Part shown: positions 25,829 through 35,029 of the stretch, one piece after another | Position numbering within the stretch: position 1 is the stretch's first letter | How the letters are laid out: each line of letters begins with the position of its first letter | Source: Sporobacter sp038405045 | Lineage (GTDB): Bacteria > Bacillota > Clostridia > Oscillospirales > Oscillospiraceae | Reading direction: 5' to 3' | NCBI GenBank assembly: GCA_038405045.1 | Contig: JBBZIV010000002.1 | Span: 1-64,000, forward strand | DNA: 64,000 bases | Notes under the pieces: model-generated | What the model was told of the DNA's origin: nothing | Database searches by the model: none | The model's input: the letters and a program-made list of their open reading frames with translations, nothing else | Translations under genes and position numbers: made by a program

Positions 25829-27439
25829 TCAATTATTGAGCGCTTCGAAACGGCGGCTGCCACCGCCGGATAGATACAGATAGAGCGTGCCGGACAAAAC
25901 GGCGAATAAAACGGCGCACAGCACCAGATATAATTCGACAGTGAAAACGCCTGCCAATACGACAACATATAAAACAATAAGGGCGGCGATAAAAGCCATC
26001 GCGCCGAACATGGTGATCAGCACGCTCAACCCTTGTTTAATTGGCTGTAGCTCATTGATCCAATCAAATTTCGGAAATTGAAGATTCATGACGACACCGA
26101 ATAAAGCGGTGAGCAGCGTCATGAGCAGCGGCAGGGCAAGCAGAAGGAGAAATTCAAGAAAATTTACGCCAAGAGTGACGGCGCAGATAAGCCCGGCTAA
26201 TAATGCCGGAATGCCGCAGACGAGAAGATGCATTTGAACTTTCGCCATCAAAATGTCAAGCGGCAGGACGGGCAGGCTTTTGGCAATCCAAAGGTTCTTC
26301 CCCTCCAGCGAGACAGACGGGGCCGAGACAAAATTGAGCGCCGAGACGGCGGTGAGCGCCACGCAAACGAGTATGGCTGGAGACAGGATAAGCCCAGCGG
26401 CGTTAAAGCGGCTCAAATACGTCAACACCAAGCTCCGGTTGACGACAAGGAGAACAGCGCCGGCAAGCATAAACGCCCCGCCAAGCCCAGCGTTTAAGAT
26501 ATACATCGGATTCGACCAAAAGTGGCGCAGCTCTTTGTTTGTGAACGCGGTACGCACGCCGGACGATTTCAAGGCCTTTTCCTTGTATTTGATCTTGGCC
26601 GCGCCGCGGTTTGCGGTGGTGATGGCGATGAAGTTCCACGACAGGATGAAAACCATTATAGCAAATGGAATCAAGACGCTAAGGAGGAAAACAAGAAGGC
26701 TCCAGAAGCGCCCGTCTTCAATCGCCTTGCCGAGGTAATAGGCGGGTGGCAGGGCCTTTTGGACGGCCGCGGCAATCTGCACGCCGTTTTGAATAAGGCT
26801 GTTCAAGTAGCCGTTGATATTTGAAACGACCTTAAAGTAGCCGAAGAGAAAGAGCAGGGACAAGACAAGCGTTGCGATATTTTTATTGTGCAGCCGCGAC
26901 GTAATGAGGGCGATTAGCCAAGCAATCAGGCTTGCTAAGGCGAGCGCACCGAGCGGCAGGGCTAAAACGGCGATCATGAAAAACACAATGCCGAGGATCG
27001 TTACAGGCTGATAGACAACCCAGACAACGAACGCCGGAACGGCAATAAATGCTGCAAAAATATACTCCAACACAAGGAGTGAAGCCAGCCTGCCGATAAG
27101 AATATCGGAGGGCCTCACAGGCAGCGATAAAAGCAGTTCGTTGTCCTTGGCGTTAAAAAGCTGGTTTTGGGCTGCAAAAATGCTCCCAATAAAGCAAAGT
27201 CCAAAAACGGCCAGACCCATCATGGAGAAATAAAACCAGCCAAGACGCATCGGAAACAACGCGCCGCTGAGCTGATAAAACGTCACCGCTGACATGCTTA
27301 AAAAGGCACCGACGACATAAAGGGCGAGCAGAGCGATCAGGACAATGAAAACGGGGCTTCGTTTTTTTTGCATTCTGCCCCGCAGAAACATCCTGGAAAA
27401 AAGCGCCCGGATATTGAGCGCAACGAGCCTTCCGGTCAT
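25829..27439 (-). CDS. ABC exporter permease, large hydrophobic subunit
   Basis: The 536-residue protein is almost entirely hydrophobic with around twelve predicted membrane helices. It has a short basic N terminus (RMFLRGRMQKKRSP) and a cytoplasmic stretch near residues 290-310. It fits the putative ABC-exporter permease family found with a BcrA-like ATPase in Firmicutes. The substrate cannot be inferred. Its start overlaps the ATPase stop by 4 nt, so the two form one transporter. Confidence 0.85.
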   Translation of the reverse strand: MTGRLVALNIRALFSRMFLRGRMQKKRSPVFIVLIALLALYVVGAFLSMSAVTFYQLSGALFPMRLGWFYFSMMGLAVFGLCFIGSIFAAQNQLFNAKDNELLLSLPVRPSDILIGRLASLLVLEYIFAAFIAVPAFVVWVVYQPVTILGIVFFMIAVLALPLGALALASLIAWLIALITSRLHNKNIATLVLSLLFLFGYFKVVSNINGYLNSLIQNGVQIAAAVQKALPPAYYLGKAIEDGRFWSLLVFLLSVLIPFAIMVFILSWNFIAITTANRGAAKIKYKEKALKSSGVRTAFTNKELRHFWSNPMYILNAGLGGAFMLAGAVLLVVNRSLVLTYLSRFNAAGLILSPAILVCVALTAVSALNFVSAPSVSLEGKNLWIAKSLPVLPLDILMAKVQMHLLVCGIPALLAGLICAVTLGVNFLEFLLLLALPLLMTLLTALFGVVMNLQFPKFDWINELQPIKQGLSVLITMFGAMAFIAALIVLYVVVLAGVFTVELYLVLCAVLFAVLSGTLYLYLSGGGSRRFEALNN

Positions 27440-28146
27440 TTCCGATCCTCCAGCTCAAGGAAGACGGACTCAAGCGACGCGTTACCGCGAACGTCTTCCA
27501 TCGTCCCCGCAACGACGAGGCGGCCGTTTTTGATAATGGCAACCTTATCGCACAGCTTTTCGGCGACCTCCAGAACATGCGTTGAAAAGAAGATGGCCCC
27601 GCCGCCGTCGCACAGCTCACGCATGATACCTTTGAGTTTGTGGGATGCGATGGGGTCGAGCCCGACAAACGGCTCGTCAAGAATCATCAGTCGCGGCTCG
27701 TGGATGAGCGCTGAAATGATGGCGAGCTTTTGCTTCATGCCGTGTGAGTAGGCGGAAACGGGCTGCGCAAGGTCGCTCGTCAGGTCAAATAAATCGGCGT
27801 ATTTGTGAATGCGTTCCTGCCGGATGTCAGCCGGGACGCCAAAGACGTCGGCAATAAAATTGAGATATTTAATGCCGGACAGAAAGTCGTAAAGATCGGG
27901 GTTGTCCGGAATATAGGCAAGGCTTTTTTTACAGCCGAGCGGGTCAGCTTTGATCGATTTGCCATCAACGGTGATGTCGCCGCTGTCAAACTGCAAAATA
28001 CCGCAGCAGGCCTTGATTGTCGTCGTCTTACCCGCGCCGTTATGGCCGATAAAGCCGTAAATCTCCCCGGGGTTAATGTGCAGCGACAAATTGTCAACAG
28101 CGCGTTTTTCACCATAAGTCTTTGTAAGATTCTCGATATGAAGCAT
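27436..28146 (-). CDS. ABC transporter ATP-binding protein
   Basis: The 236-residue ATPase has Walker A GHNGAGKTT (about 35-43), the Q-loop region DNPDLYDFLSG, signature YSHGMKQKL, Walker B LMILDEPFVGLD and the switch STHVLEVAE. It resembles BcrA/CcmA-type exporters. It is the first gene of a two-gene operon with the permease and has a strong upstream promoter. Confidence 0.95.
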   Translation of the reverse strand: MLHIENLTKTYGEKRAVDNLSLHINPGEIYGFIGHNGAGKTTTIKACCGILQFDSGDITVDGKSIKADPLGCKKSLAYIPDNPDLYDFLSGIKYLNFIADVFGVPADIRQERIHKYADLFDLTSDLAQPVSAYSHGMKQKLAIISALIHEPRLMILDEPFVGLDPIASHKLKGIMRELCDGGGAIFFSTHVLEVAEKLCDKVAIIKNGRLVVAGTMEDVRGNASLESVFLELEDRK

Positions 28147-28194
28147 AAAAAAGACCTCCCAGTGTCGGCGTCTGGCGTTGGCGCCACGAAAAAC

Positions 28195-28223
28195 AGTATA
28201 GCTGTATTCCGATTTGATGTCAA
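28195..28223 (-). promoter_or_regulatory. Sigma-A promoter of the ABC exporter operon
   Basis: On the minus strand TTGACA (28218-28223) and TATACT (28195-28200) are 17 nt apart, about 50 nt before the ATPase start. Confidence 0.75.
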
Positions 28224-28272
28224 CAAGAGACGAGCGCCCGCAATGATATGCAGGCGCAGGGCACAGGGCGCT

Positions 28273-29409
28273 TTATGACAGGCGGTTTTTAAAATCCGCG
28301 AAACCAAAGGTCTTAACAATTTGAGTCGTGCCGTCGGCTTTGGCAATCGCGATCGACGGCAGATTAATGCCGTTGAAGGTGTTGTTTTTAACCATTGAGT
28401 AGATGGCCATATCGGTGAAAACAAGCTTGTCACCAACGGTAAGCGGCCTGTCAAAGCTGTAATCGCCGATGACGTCCCCGGCGAGGCACGTCGGCCCGGC
28501 GAGCCTGTAGGTGTGCTTTTTCTTTTTCGGGAAATCCGCGCCGAGAACAGTTGGGCGGTACGGCATCTCCAAAACGTCCGGCATGTGGCAGGCGGCTGAG
28601 GCGTCAAGAATCGCAATGTCAATGCCGTTTGAGACAACGTCGAGAACGGTTGAGACGAGAAAACCCGTGTTTAAGGCAACGGCTTCTCCCGGTTCCAGAT
28701 AGACGGCCACCTGATATTTATCCTGGAACGCGCCGATCGCAGAGACGAGTGCTTCGACATCATAATCCGCCCGCGTGATATGGTGACCGCCGCCGAAGTT
28801 GACCCAATCCATCCCGTGCAGAACAGCGCCAAACTTTTGTTCGACGGCCTCCAGTGTGACGATGAGCGCGTCGGCATTCTGCTCACATAGGGTGTGAAAA
28901 TGAAGGCCGCTCACGCCGTCCAAAAGGTCCTCCCGGAAATTGGCCTTTGTCACGCCGAGGCGGGAGCCAGTGGCGCAGGGATCATAGATGTCACGCCCCT
29001 GTGTGGAGCGCTCTGGATTGATGCGGATACCGAGACGGCAATCCTTCAACAGTGCCTTGTCTTTAAATTTCTGGAGCTGTGTGAAGGAATTGAAAACGAC
29101 ATGGTCGCAGACGTCCGCGATTTCGTCAAATTCGTCGTCGCGGTAAGCCGCCGAAAAAACGTGGGTTTCGCCGCCCATTTCCTCGCGGCCGAGGCGCGCC
29201 TCAAAAAGGCCGCTGGCTGCCGTGCCGCTGAGGTACCGGCCGATAAGCGGGTAGAGCGAAAACATGGAAAAGGCCTTCTGGGCGAGTAAGATTTTGCAGC
29301 CCGTCCTGTCCATGACATGCTTTAATATCTCGAGGTTCTTTATCAGAAGGGCCTCGTCGACGATATAAGACGGCGTTTTGACAGCCGCGACATCAAACAG
29401 GCCGTCCAT
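28273..29409 (-). CDS. nspC: Carboxynorspermidine decarboxylase
   Basis: NspC is a fold-III PLP enzyme that decarboxylates carboxynorspermidine or carboxyspermidine, the last step of the aspartate-semialdehyde route to norspermidine or spermidine. The 378-residue protein has the PLP lysine K45 (ILLAQKAFSMF), the phosphate-binding NFGGGHH and the EPGEAVALNTGFLV motif. Near the end, LAGPTCLAGDVIGDY holds the C-terminal active-site cysteine. Its ATG overlaps the dehydrogenase stop (ATGA). It is the last gene of the polyamine operon. Confidence 0.94.
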   Translation of the reverse strand: MDGLFDVAAVKTPSYIVDEALLIKNLEILKHVMDRTGCKILLAQKAFSMFSLYPLIGRYLSGTAASGLFEARLGREEMGGETHVFSAAYRDDEFDEIADVCDHVVFNSFTQLQKFKDKALLKDCRLGIRINPERSTQGRDIYDPCATGSRLGVTKANFREDLLDGVSGLHFHTLCEQNADALIVTLEAVEQKFGAVLHGMDWVNFGGGHHITRADYDVEALVSAIGAFQDKYQVAVYLEPGEAVALNTGFLVSTVLDVVSNGIDIAILDASAACHMPDVLEMPYRPTVLGADFPKKKKHTYRLAGPTCLAGDVIGDYSFDRPLTVGDKLVFTDMAIYSMVKNNTFNGINLPSIAIAKADGTTQIVKTFGFADFKNRLS

Positions 29410-30608
29410 CAGTCCACAAGCTCCGGCGAGAAGCTCTCCTGCCAGGGGAGGCCCCATGTGTTGAGGGCTTCCATAAACGGGTCGGGGTCAAACTCCTCGA
29501 CGTTGAAGACGCCGGGTTTTTTCCACGTGCCGTTCATGACGAGCATTGCGCCGATCATGGCGGGAACACCGGTTGTGTACGAAATAGCCTGAGAAGAGAC
29601 TTCCTTAAAACACGCCTCATGGTCGCAGACGTTGTAGACATAATAGGTTTTTTCCCGGCCGTCTTTCACGCCGGTGAAGATGCAGCCGATGTTCGTTTTG
29701 CCCTTTGTCCGCGAGCCGAGCGTTGCCGGGTCTGGCAACACGGCCTTCAAAAATTGAAGCGGGACAATCATTTTCCCGTCATATTCGATCGGCTCGATGG
29801 CCGTCATACCGACGTTTTCAAGGCACTTGAGATGCGTTAAATAGCTCTGCCCGAACGTCATGAAAAATCGGATGCGCCGGATGCCTTTGATGTTCAGCGC
29901 CAGAGACTCCAGTTCCTCATGGTGGAGAAGATACATATCCTTGTTGCCGATTTCAGGGAAATTGTAAACACGCTTAATTTCCATCGGCTCCGTCTCGACC
30001 CAATGGCCGTTTTCCCAATAGCTGCCCTTGGCCGTGACCTCCCGAATGTTGATTTCGGGGTTAAAGTTTGTGGCAAAGGGGTAGCCGTGGTCGCCCGCGT
30101 TGGCATCGAGAATATCGATTGTGTGAATCTCGTCAAAATAGTGCTTTTGCGCGTAGGCTGAAAAAACGCCCGTGACGCCGGGGTCAAAGCCGCTACCGAG
30201 CAGCGCCGTAATCCCGGCTTTTTCAAATCGGTCGCGGTAAGCCCACTGCCATTTGTATTCAAACTTCGCCGTATCAAGTGGCTCATAATTGGCGGTGTCG
30301 ACATAGCTCGTCTTTGTGGCGAGGCAGGCTTCCATGATGGCAAGATCCTGATACGGCAGCGCAAGATTTAAAACAACATCCGGCTTGTAGGCGCTTATGA
30401 GCGCAATAAGCTCCGGGACGCTGTCGGCATCGACCTGCGCCGTTGAAATGGTCGTCTTGCCGCCGGAGAGTTTGTCCTTCAACGCGTCGCACTTGCTTTT
30501 CGTTCGGCTGGCGATCATGATATCGTCAAAAACAGCGCTATTCTGGCAGCATTTATGAATGGCGACGGCGGCGACGCCGCCGCAGCCGATGATGAGGGCT
30601 TTTCCCAT
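29409..30608 (-). CDS. Carboxynorspermidine dehydrogenase (saccharopine dehydrogenase family)
   Basis: The enzyme condenses putrescine (or diaminopropane) with aspartate semialdehyde and reduces the imine to carboxyspermidine (or carboxynorspermidine). The 399-residue protein has the Rossmann motif ALIIGCGGVAAVAIHKC at its N terminus and saccharopine-dehydrogenase features such as NLALPYQDLAIMEACL and LLGSGFDPGVTGVF. Coupling to nspC by a 4-nt overlap fixes its role. The spacing to speB is 2 nt. Confidence 0.93.
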   Translation of the reverse strand: MGKALIIGCGGVAAVAIHKCCQNSAVFDDIMIASRTKSKCDALKDKLSGGKTTISTAQVDADSVPELIALISAYKPDVVLNLALPYQDLAIMEACLATKTSYVDTANYEPLDTAKFEYKWQWAYRDRFEKAGITALLGSGFDPGVTGVFSAYAQKHYFDEIHTIDILDANAGDHGYPFATNFNPEINIREVTAKGSYWENGHWVETEPMEIKRVYNFPEIGNKDMYLLHHEELESLALNIKGIRRIRFFMTFGQSYLTHLKCLENVGMTAIEPIEYDGKMIVPLQFLKAVLPDPATLGSRTKGKTNIGCIFTGVKDGREKTYYVYNVCDHEACFKEVSSQAISYTTGVPAMIGAMLVMNGTWKKPGVFNVEEFDPDPFMEALNTWGLPWQESFSPELVD

Positions 30609-30610
30609 CG

Positions 30611-31474
30611 TTATACCTCCCTCTTCTGCCGCAGGGACAGCAGCAGCTCTCTGAGTATTTTACAGGCCGTTGCCGTTGAAGCGCCACTCTGGTCATAAAC
30701 CGGTGAGAGCTCAACAAGGTCACAGCCAACAACATTCGCTGAACAGGCGCTTTTGACTGCGCCAAGCAGGTCCACAAACGAAACGCCACCGGCTTCCGGC
30801 GTCCCCGTCCCCGGAAAGACAGACGGGTCGAGCACGTCGAGGTCAACCGTGAGATAAACAGGCTTGTCCCGCAACGCGGCGAGCACATCGGAGAGCCCGG
30901 TAAAATCAAACTTCTGCAAGTGGGTATGACCGCCTGAGAAGAGAAATTCGCTTTTATCGCCGGAGCGGATGCCAAACTGAAAGATGCGCCCATCCCCGAG
31001 AAAATCATGACATCGGCGGATCACCGACGCATGTGATAACGAAACGCCAAGATAGTCATCCCGAAGGTCGGCGTGTGCGTCAAAATGGATGAGACATAGG
31101 TCGGGATGATGCTTAAAGGCGGCGTGGACGGCGCCAAGCGTCACCAGATGCTCGCCGCCGAGCATGACGGGGATTTTGCCGTCGTCAAAAACGCCCAACG
31201 CAAGGGCCTCGATCTGCGCGAGCGCCTTTTGGGTGTCGCCAAAAGGGAGTTCGAGATCTCCGGCGTCAAAAACAGCGATATCAGCCAGATCGCGGTCCAG
31301 GTACGGGCTGTACGTCTCAAGGCCGAACGATTGGGCGCGCATCTCGCGGCTGGCAAAGCGCGTACCGGGCCTATAAGACGTCGTCGAGTCAAACGGCGCG
31401 CCGAACAATACAACGGCGGCCTCGGGATAATCACTCTCACAGCCGATAAACGGTGCATACTGTCTATTCAACAT
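30611..31474 (-). CDS. speB: Agmatinase
   Basis: SpeB hydrolyses agmatine to putrescine and urea with a two-manganese centre. The 287-residue protein has the ureohydrolase metal motifs GGEHLVTLG, HFDAHADLRDD and TVDLDVLDPS plus the C-terminal DLVELSPVYD. The ATG at 31474 lies within the last codons of speE, so the genes overlap by 11 nt. A longer frame would run deeper into speE. The neighbouring arginine decarboxylase supplies its substrate. Confidence 0.94.
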   Translation of the reverse strand: MLNRQYAPFIGCESDYPEAAVVLFGAPFDSTTSYRPGTRFASREMRAQSFGLETYSPYLDRDLADIAVFDAGDLELPFGDTQKALAQIEALALGVFDDGKIPVMLGGEHLVTLGAVHAAFKHHPDLCLIHFDAHADLRDDYLGVSLSHASVIRRCHDFLGDGRIFQFGIRSGDKSEFLFSGGHTHLQKFDFTGLSDVLAALRDKPVYLTVDLDVLDPSVFPGTGTPEAGGVSFVDLLGAVKSACSANVVGCDLVELSPVYDQSGASTATACKILRELLLSLRQKREV

Positions 31475-32315
31475 CTCTGAGCATCTCCCAGACGTAACTC
31501 GGCAGGGCAAATGCCCCAACGTGCAGCTTCGTGTTATAATACTTCATCGGCAAGTTCAAGGCATTCCAGCGGTCTTCGTTTAAATCAGCCGTCGGATGGC
31601 GGCGCTTGGACGAGAAGCCGAACAACCAGTGACCTGACGGATACGTTGGGATATGCGCCTGATAGACGCGGCTTATTGGAAAGCACTGGACGATACGCTT
31701 GTGCGCCCGCTGCATGGCGCGCGCGTCGTTTTCATAAAACGGGCTTTCGTGCTGGTTAATCATGATCCCGTCGTCCCGTAGCGCCTTGTAGCAGTTGCCG
31801 TAAAACTCTTTTGTAAAGAGGCCCTCGCCGGGGCCGAACGGATCGGTTGAATCGACGATAATGAGGTCATACTGATCGCTGCAGCCGCGGATGTATTTCA
31901 GCCCGTCCTGAAAAGTGAGCGTCACGCGCGGATCGTCAAAGCCGCACGCCGTCTGCGGCAGCAGCTTTTTGCAGACACCGACGACGTTTTCGTCAATCTC
32001 AACGATGTCGATGCGCTCGATGCCCGCGTATCGGGATAACTCACGCGCCACGCCGCCGTCACCGGCACCGATGACAAGCACATCCCGGATGTCCGGGTTC
32101 ACGGCAAAGGCGGGGTGGACGATCATCTCATGATAAATAAATTCGTCTTTCTCCGTCAGCATGAGAAAGCCGTCCAGCGTCAAAAACCGGCCGAACTCCT
32201 CGGACTCGAACACGTCGATCCGCTGAAACGGGCTCTCGCCGGAATACAGCTGCTTATCAGTCCTGATGGAAAACATCACGTTTTTGGTGTGCCGCTCGGA
32301 AAACCACAGCTCCAT
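31464..32315 (-). CDS. speE: Polyamine aminopropyltransferase (spermidine synthase)
   Basis: SpeE transfers an aminopropyl group from decarboxylated SAM to putrescine. The 283-residue protein has the signature DVLVIGAGDGGVARELSRY, the acidic substrate motif IVDSTDPFGPGEGLF, and the N-terminal beta hairpin region FLTLDGFLMLTEKDEFIYHEM. It starts 1 nt after the speA stop and works with SpeD at the head of the operon. Norspermidine or thermospermine products cannot be excluded from sequence. Confidence 0.95.
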   Translation of the reverse strand: MELWFSERHTKNVMFSIRTDKQLYSGESPFQRIDVFESEEFGRFLTLDGFLMLTEKDEFIYHEMIVHPAFAVNPDIRDVLVIGAGDGGVARELSRYAGIERIDIVEIDENVVGVCKKLLPQTACGFDDPRVTLTFQDGLKYIRGCSDQYDLIIVDSTDPFGPGEGLFTKEFYGNCYKALRDDGIMINQHESPFYENDARAMQRAHKRIVQCFPISRVYQAHIPTYPSGHWLFGFSSKRRHPTADLNEDRWNALNLPMKYYNTKLHVGAFALPSYVWEMLRDVE

Positions 32316-32316
32316 G

Positions 32317-33783
32317 CTAATCGCCCCTTTTCAGAACGTTGAGTCTGTCTACGGCAAGATCCTCCGGACCCGTCAAGAAACAGCCCTTTTCCTTCGCGTA
32401 GACGATGTAATTAATAATATCTTTTGTAACCTGCTCACCCGGCGAGAGAATTGGAATGCCGGGCGGATAGCTCATCACGTTTTCAGCGCAGATTTCGCCG
32501 AGGCAGTCCTCCAGCAGCAGTGATTTCTTCTCGGCAAAAAACGCCTTTTGCGGCGTCGTCACAACGGTTGGGGAAATATATTCGTAGGAGAGCATCCCGG
32601 CGCGGTCCTTTTTATACAGCCGCCGGATGTCGGACAGGGCGCTGACGAGGCGCTCGATATTTTTGTTCGTATCGCCGACGGAGATGTAAGCAAGGAAATT
32701 GCCGATATCACCGAACTCAACCTGAATGTCATACTCATCCCGCAGAATGTCGTAGACCTCAATCCCGGCAAGGCCGAGGCCGAGCGTGTTGACGGAGAGC
32801 TTTGTTCTGTCAAAATCAAAGACGGTATCTCCGTTGATACGCTCTGTTGAAAAGGCGTAATAATCGCCGATTTGATTGATCTCGTCTCGGGCATATTGTG
32901 CCATAGCCGCGACCTTTTTGAAAATCTCCCGACCGTTGAGGGCCAGATTTTTTCGGGAGATATCAAGGCTTGATAAAAGTAAATAGGAGCCGCTCGTCGT
33001 CTGTGTGAGGTTAATAATCTGGCGGACGTAATGCGCGTTAACGCCAGCCCCCGTTAAAAGCAGTGAGCTCTGTGTCAAGGAGCCGCCGGACTTGTGCATG
33101 CTGACGGATGCCATATCGGCTCCGACAGCCATCGCGGAAACAGGGAGGTTTTCGCCAAAATAAAAATGGGTGCCGTGCGCCTCATCGACAAGGACGAGCA
33201 TGCCATATTCGTGCGCGCGCGCCGTCAGCTGCTTTAAATCGGAACAGATGCCGTAATAGGTGGGGTTGTTGATGAGAATGGCCTTTGCGTCGCTATTTTC
33301 TCTGAGGGCTTTTTCCACATCTCCGACAGACATGCCAAGAGAAATCCCCAGCTCCTTGTCGATCTGGGGGTTTATATAGACGGGCGTCGCGCCGCAGATA
33401 ATGAGGGCGTTGATAACGCTGATGTGCACATTGCGCGGGAGAATAATTTTATCGCCTTTTTTACAAGCCGTCATGACCATCGCCTGAACGGCGGACGTCG
33501 TCCCACCAACCATGAAGAAGGCGTGATGCGCGCCGAAGGCCTGCGCGGCCAGCGCTTCGGCGTCTTGGATAACGGAAACGGGGTGGCAGAGGTTGTCTAA
33601 AGGCTTCATGGAATTGACATCCACGCTTAAGCACTTTTCGCCCAGAAAATCCGTCAGCTCCGGGCTGCCGCGGCCGCGCTTGTGGCCGGGAACGTCAAAC
33701 GGTACGAGGCGCTGGCTTTTGACGGCCCGAAGCGCCTCTAAAATCGGTGTTCTGTTTTGATCCAACTTGTTTTCCAATATCAC
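32317..33783 (-). CDS. speA: Arginine decarboxylase (aminotransferase-fold Orn/Lys/Arg decarboxylase)
   Basis: This fold-I PLP decarboxylase of 488 residues lacks the wing domain of the long enterobacterial forms and resembles Bacillus SpeA. It has PFDVPGHKRGRGSPEL, the cofactor motif LVDEAHGTHFYFG and the PLP lysine in SMHKSGGSLTQSSLL. Lysine or ornithine decarboxylase activity is possible in this family, but agmatinase in the same operon makes arginine the likely substrate. The start is the ATG at 33783, 10 nt after speD. Confidence 0.9.
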   Translation of the reverse strand: MILENKLDQNRTPILEALRAVKSQRLVPFDVPGHKRGRGSPELTDFLGEKCLSVDVNSMKPLDNLCHPVSVIQDAEALAAQAFGAHHAFFMVGGTTSAVQAMVMTACKKGDKIILPRNVHISVINALIICGATPVYINPQIDKELGISLGMSVGDVEKALRENSDAKAILINNPTYYGICSDLKQLTARAHEYGMLVLVDEAHGTHFYFGENLPVSAMAVGADMASVSMHKSGGSLTQSSLLLTGAGVNAHYVRQIINLTQTTSGSYLLLSSLDISRKNLALNGREIFKKVAAMAQYARDEINQIGDYYAFSTERINGDTVFDFDRTKLSVNTLGLGLAGIEVYDILRDEYDIQVEFGDIGNFLAYISVGDTNKNIERLVSALSDIRRLYKKDRAGMLSYEYISPTVVTTPQKAFFAEKKSLLLEDCLGEICAENVMSYPPGIPILSPGEQVTKDIINYIVYAKEKGCFLTGPEDLAVDRLNVLKRGD

Positions 33784-33793
33784 AGACCCTCGA

Positions 33794-34558
33794 TTAATAG
33801 ACGTTCATCGCGCTGAAAATCTCAATCATTTCCTTGCGGAGAAGGCTGTTGATCTGCAAGCGCGTTTTCGGTGGCAGCTCATAGACATCGGCGTTGAAGA
33901 GGTAATTCTGCAGGTCGATTTCCTTGATGAGCATTTTCGTGTGGAAAATATTCGACTGGTACATATTGATGTCAATGGTGTCATACCGCTCTAGCGTTTT
34001 GCCGTCGATATAATCCTGAATGGAGGTGATCGTGTGGTCGATAAAAAGCTTTTTGCCGTCTATATTGCGCGTAAAGCCGCGCACTCTGTAATCCATCGTG
34101 ATGATATCGCTGTCGAAACTGCTGATCAGATAGTCGAGGGTTGACAAGGGGGTGATGGCCCCGCACGTCGTCACGTCGATATCGACGCGGAACGTGGCAA
34201 TGGCGTTATCCGGATGGTATTCCGGATACGTATGGACGGTGACATGGCTTTTATCAAGATGGGCGACGACGGTGTCTCCGCTCGGGTGCATGATCATGGA
34301 CGGCTCGGCAATCAGAAACGTCACACTCGCGCCTTGGGGGTCATAATCCTGCTTGGAGACGTTTAAAACCGTCGCGCCGATCATTTCAGTCAGGTGAAAG
34401 AGAATCTTCGTCAACCGTTCTGAATTATACTGCTCGCCGATGTACGCGATATAGTCCTTCTGCGCGCGCTCTGTTTTGGCATAGCAGACGTCATATATAT
34501 TAAAGCTTAAGGATTTCGTCAGATTATTGAAGCCGTATAATTTCAGTTTGTTCTCCAT
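33794..34558 (-). CDS. speD: S-adenosylmethionine decarboxylase proenzyme
   Basis: SpeD makes decarboxylated SAM, the aminopropyl donor. The 254-residue protein is of the longer E. coli-like class. It self-cleaves at a serine to form its pyruvoyl group; the site is S104 in LDKSHVTVHTYPE. The conserved cysteine lies in DVTTCGAITPLS. The ATG follows GGTGAGGAG. It is the first gene of the six-gene operon, behind a leader of about 360 nt with predicted structure and a strong promoter. Confidence 0.95.
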   Translation of the reverse strand: MENKLKLYGFNNLTKSLSFNIYDVCYAKTERAQKDYIAYIGEQYNSERLTKILFHLTEMIGATVLNVSKQDYDPQGASVTFLIAEPSMIMHPSGDTVVAHLDKSHVTVHTYPEYHPDNAIATFRVDIDVTTCGAITPLSTLDYLISSFDSDIITMDYRVRGFTRNIDGKKLFIDHTITSIQDYIDGKTLERYDTIDINMYQSNIFHTKMLIKEIDLQNYLFNADVYELPPKTRLQINSLLRKEMIEIFSAMNVY

Positions 34559-34763
34559 GGCCGCGTCTCCTCACCAAAAAAAAATAAATGCCCACGTCAT
34601 TATGGTATTCACCACAACACACTTGAGCGCTTATCTTAGAAATGTTTTATTTATTTCGAATGTAAATTCGTTTTATTTATTCATTCTTTGACAAATTTCA
34701 GAGTCTATATAGCAAGAATTACTTTTACTACTCTTATTGATCCATTTCACAAGTGTATTTGGT

Positions 34764-34832
34764 TTAAAGTAACCAACTTATAAAATTTAAGCGGGGTTCA
34801 ATCAATAAGGCAACGAAGTTGCCACGCGGCAT
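34764..34832 (-). CDS. Possible 22-codon upstream reading frame in the speD leader
   Basis: Within the speD leader a frame begins ATG CCG CGT and ends TAA, encoding 22 residues (MPRGNFVALLI, then EPRLNFISWLL). A weak AGG lies 5 nt before the ATG, and a GGCAAC/GTTGCC hairpin lies inside the frame. A leader peptide controlling the polyamine operon would fit the position, but chance is equally possible. The peptide itself matches nothing I recognise. Confidence 0.25.
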   Translation of the reverse strand: MPRGNFVALLIEPRLNFISWLL

Positions 34833-34913
34833 TTGACCTGGCTGTCCGTCCGGCCTCTTATATCCGCTTTGTGCGGATACGGTCAAAAATTCTGGACTCT
34901 GATAGATTTCCAG
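34809..34913 (-). promoter_or_regulatory. Structured 5' leader of the polyamine operon (candidate regulatory RNA)
   Basis: On the minus strand the early transcript can fold into a three-way element. A closing stem TTTGACC/GGTCAAA (34881-34887 with 34832-34838) encloses hairpin TATCCGC/GCGGATA (34861-34879) and a GGC/GCC arm. It is preceded by hairpin CTGGA/TCCAG (34892-34913) and followed by GGCAAC-TTC-GTTGCC (34809-34823). I do not recognise a known riboswitch class. The position suggests sensing of a polyamine, SAM or arginine. Confidence 0.5.
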
Positions 34914-34927
34914 TGATAACAAGACGC

Positions 34928-34956
34928 ATACTAACACATAAAAAACAATCTGTCAA
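34928..34956 (-). promoter_or_regulatory. Sigma-A promoter of the speD operon
   Basis: On the minus strand TTGACA (34951-34956) and TAGTAT (34928-34933) are 17 nt apart. Transcription would start near 34921, giving a leader of about 360 nt before speD. The 34559-34800 part is very A+T-rich and contains a direct repeat AAATAAATAAAAC. Confidence 0.75.
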
Positions 34957-35029
34957 TACCGCAGGGATAATTAGAGCATAGTATAAAAGAAGGCGTCACA
35001 GATGCCTTCTTAAGAAACGGAGTATGACT

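Noticed and set aside
34809..34850. T-box-like GCCGCG sequence in the speD leader
   Set aside because: The bases before it do not match the T-box consensus and there is no specifier stem; it is kept only as an unclassified structured leader.
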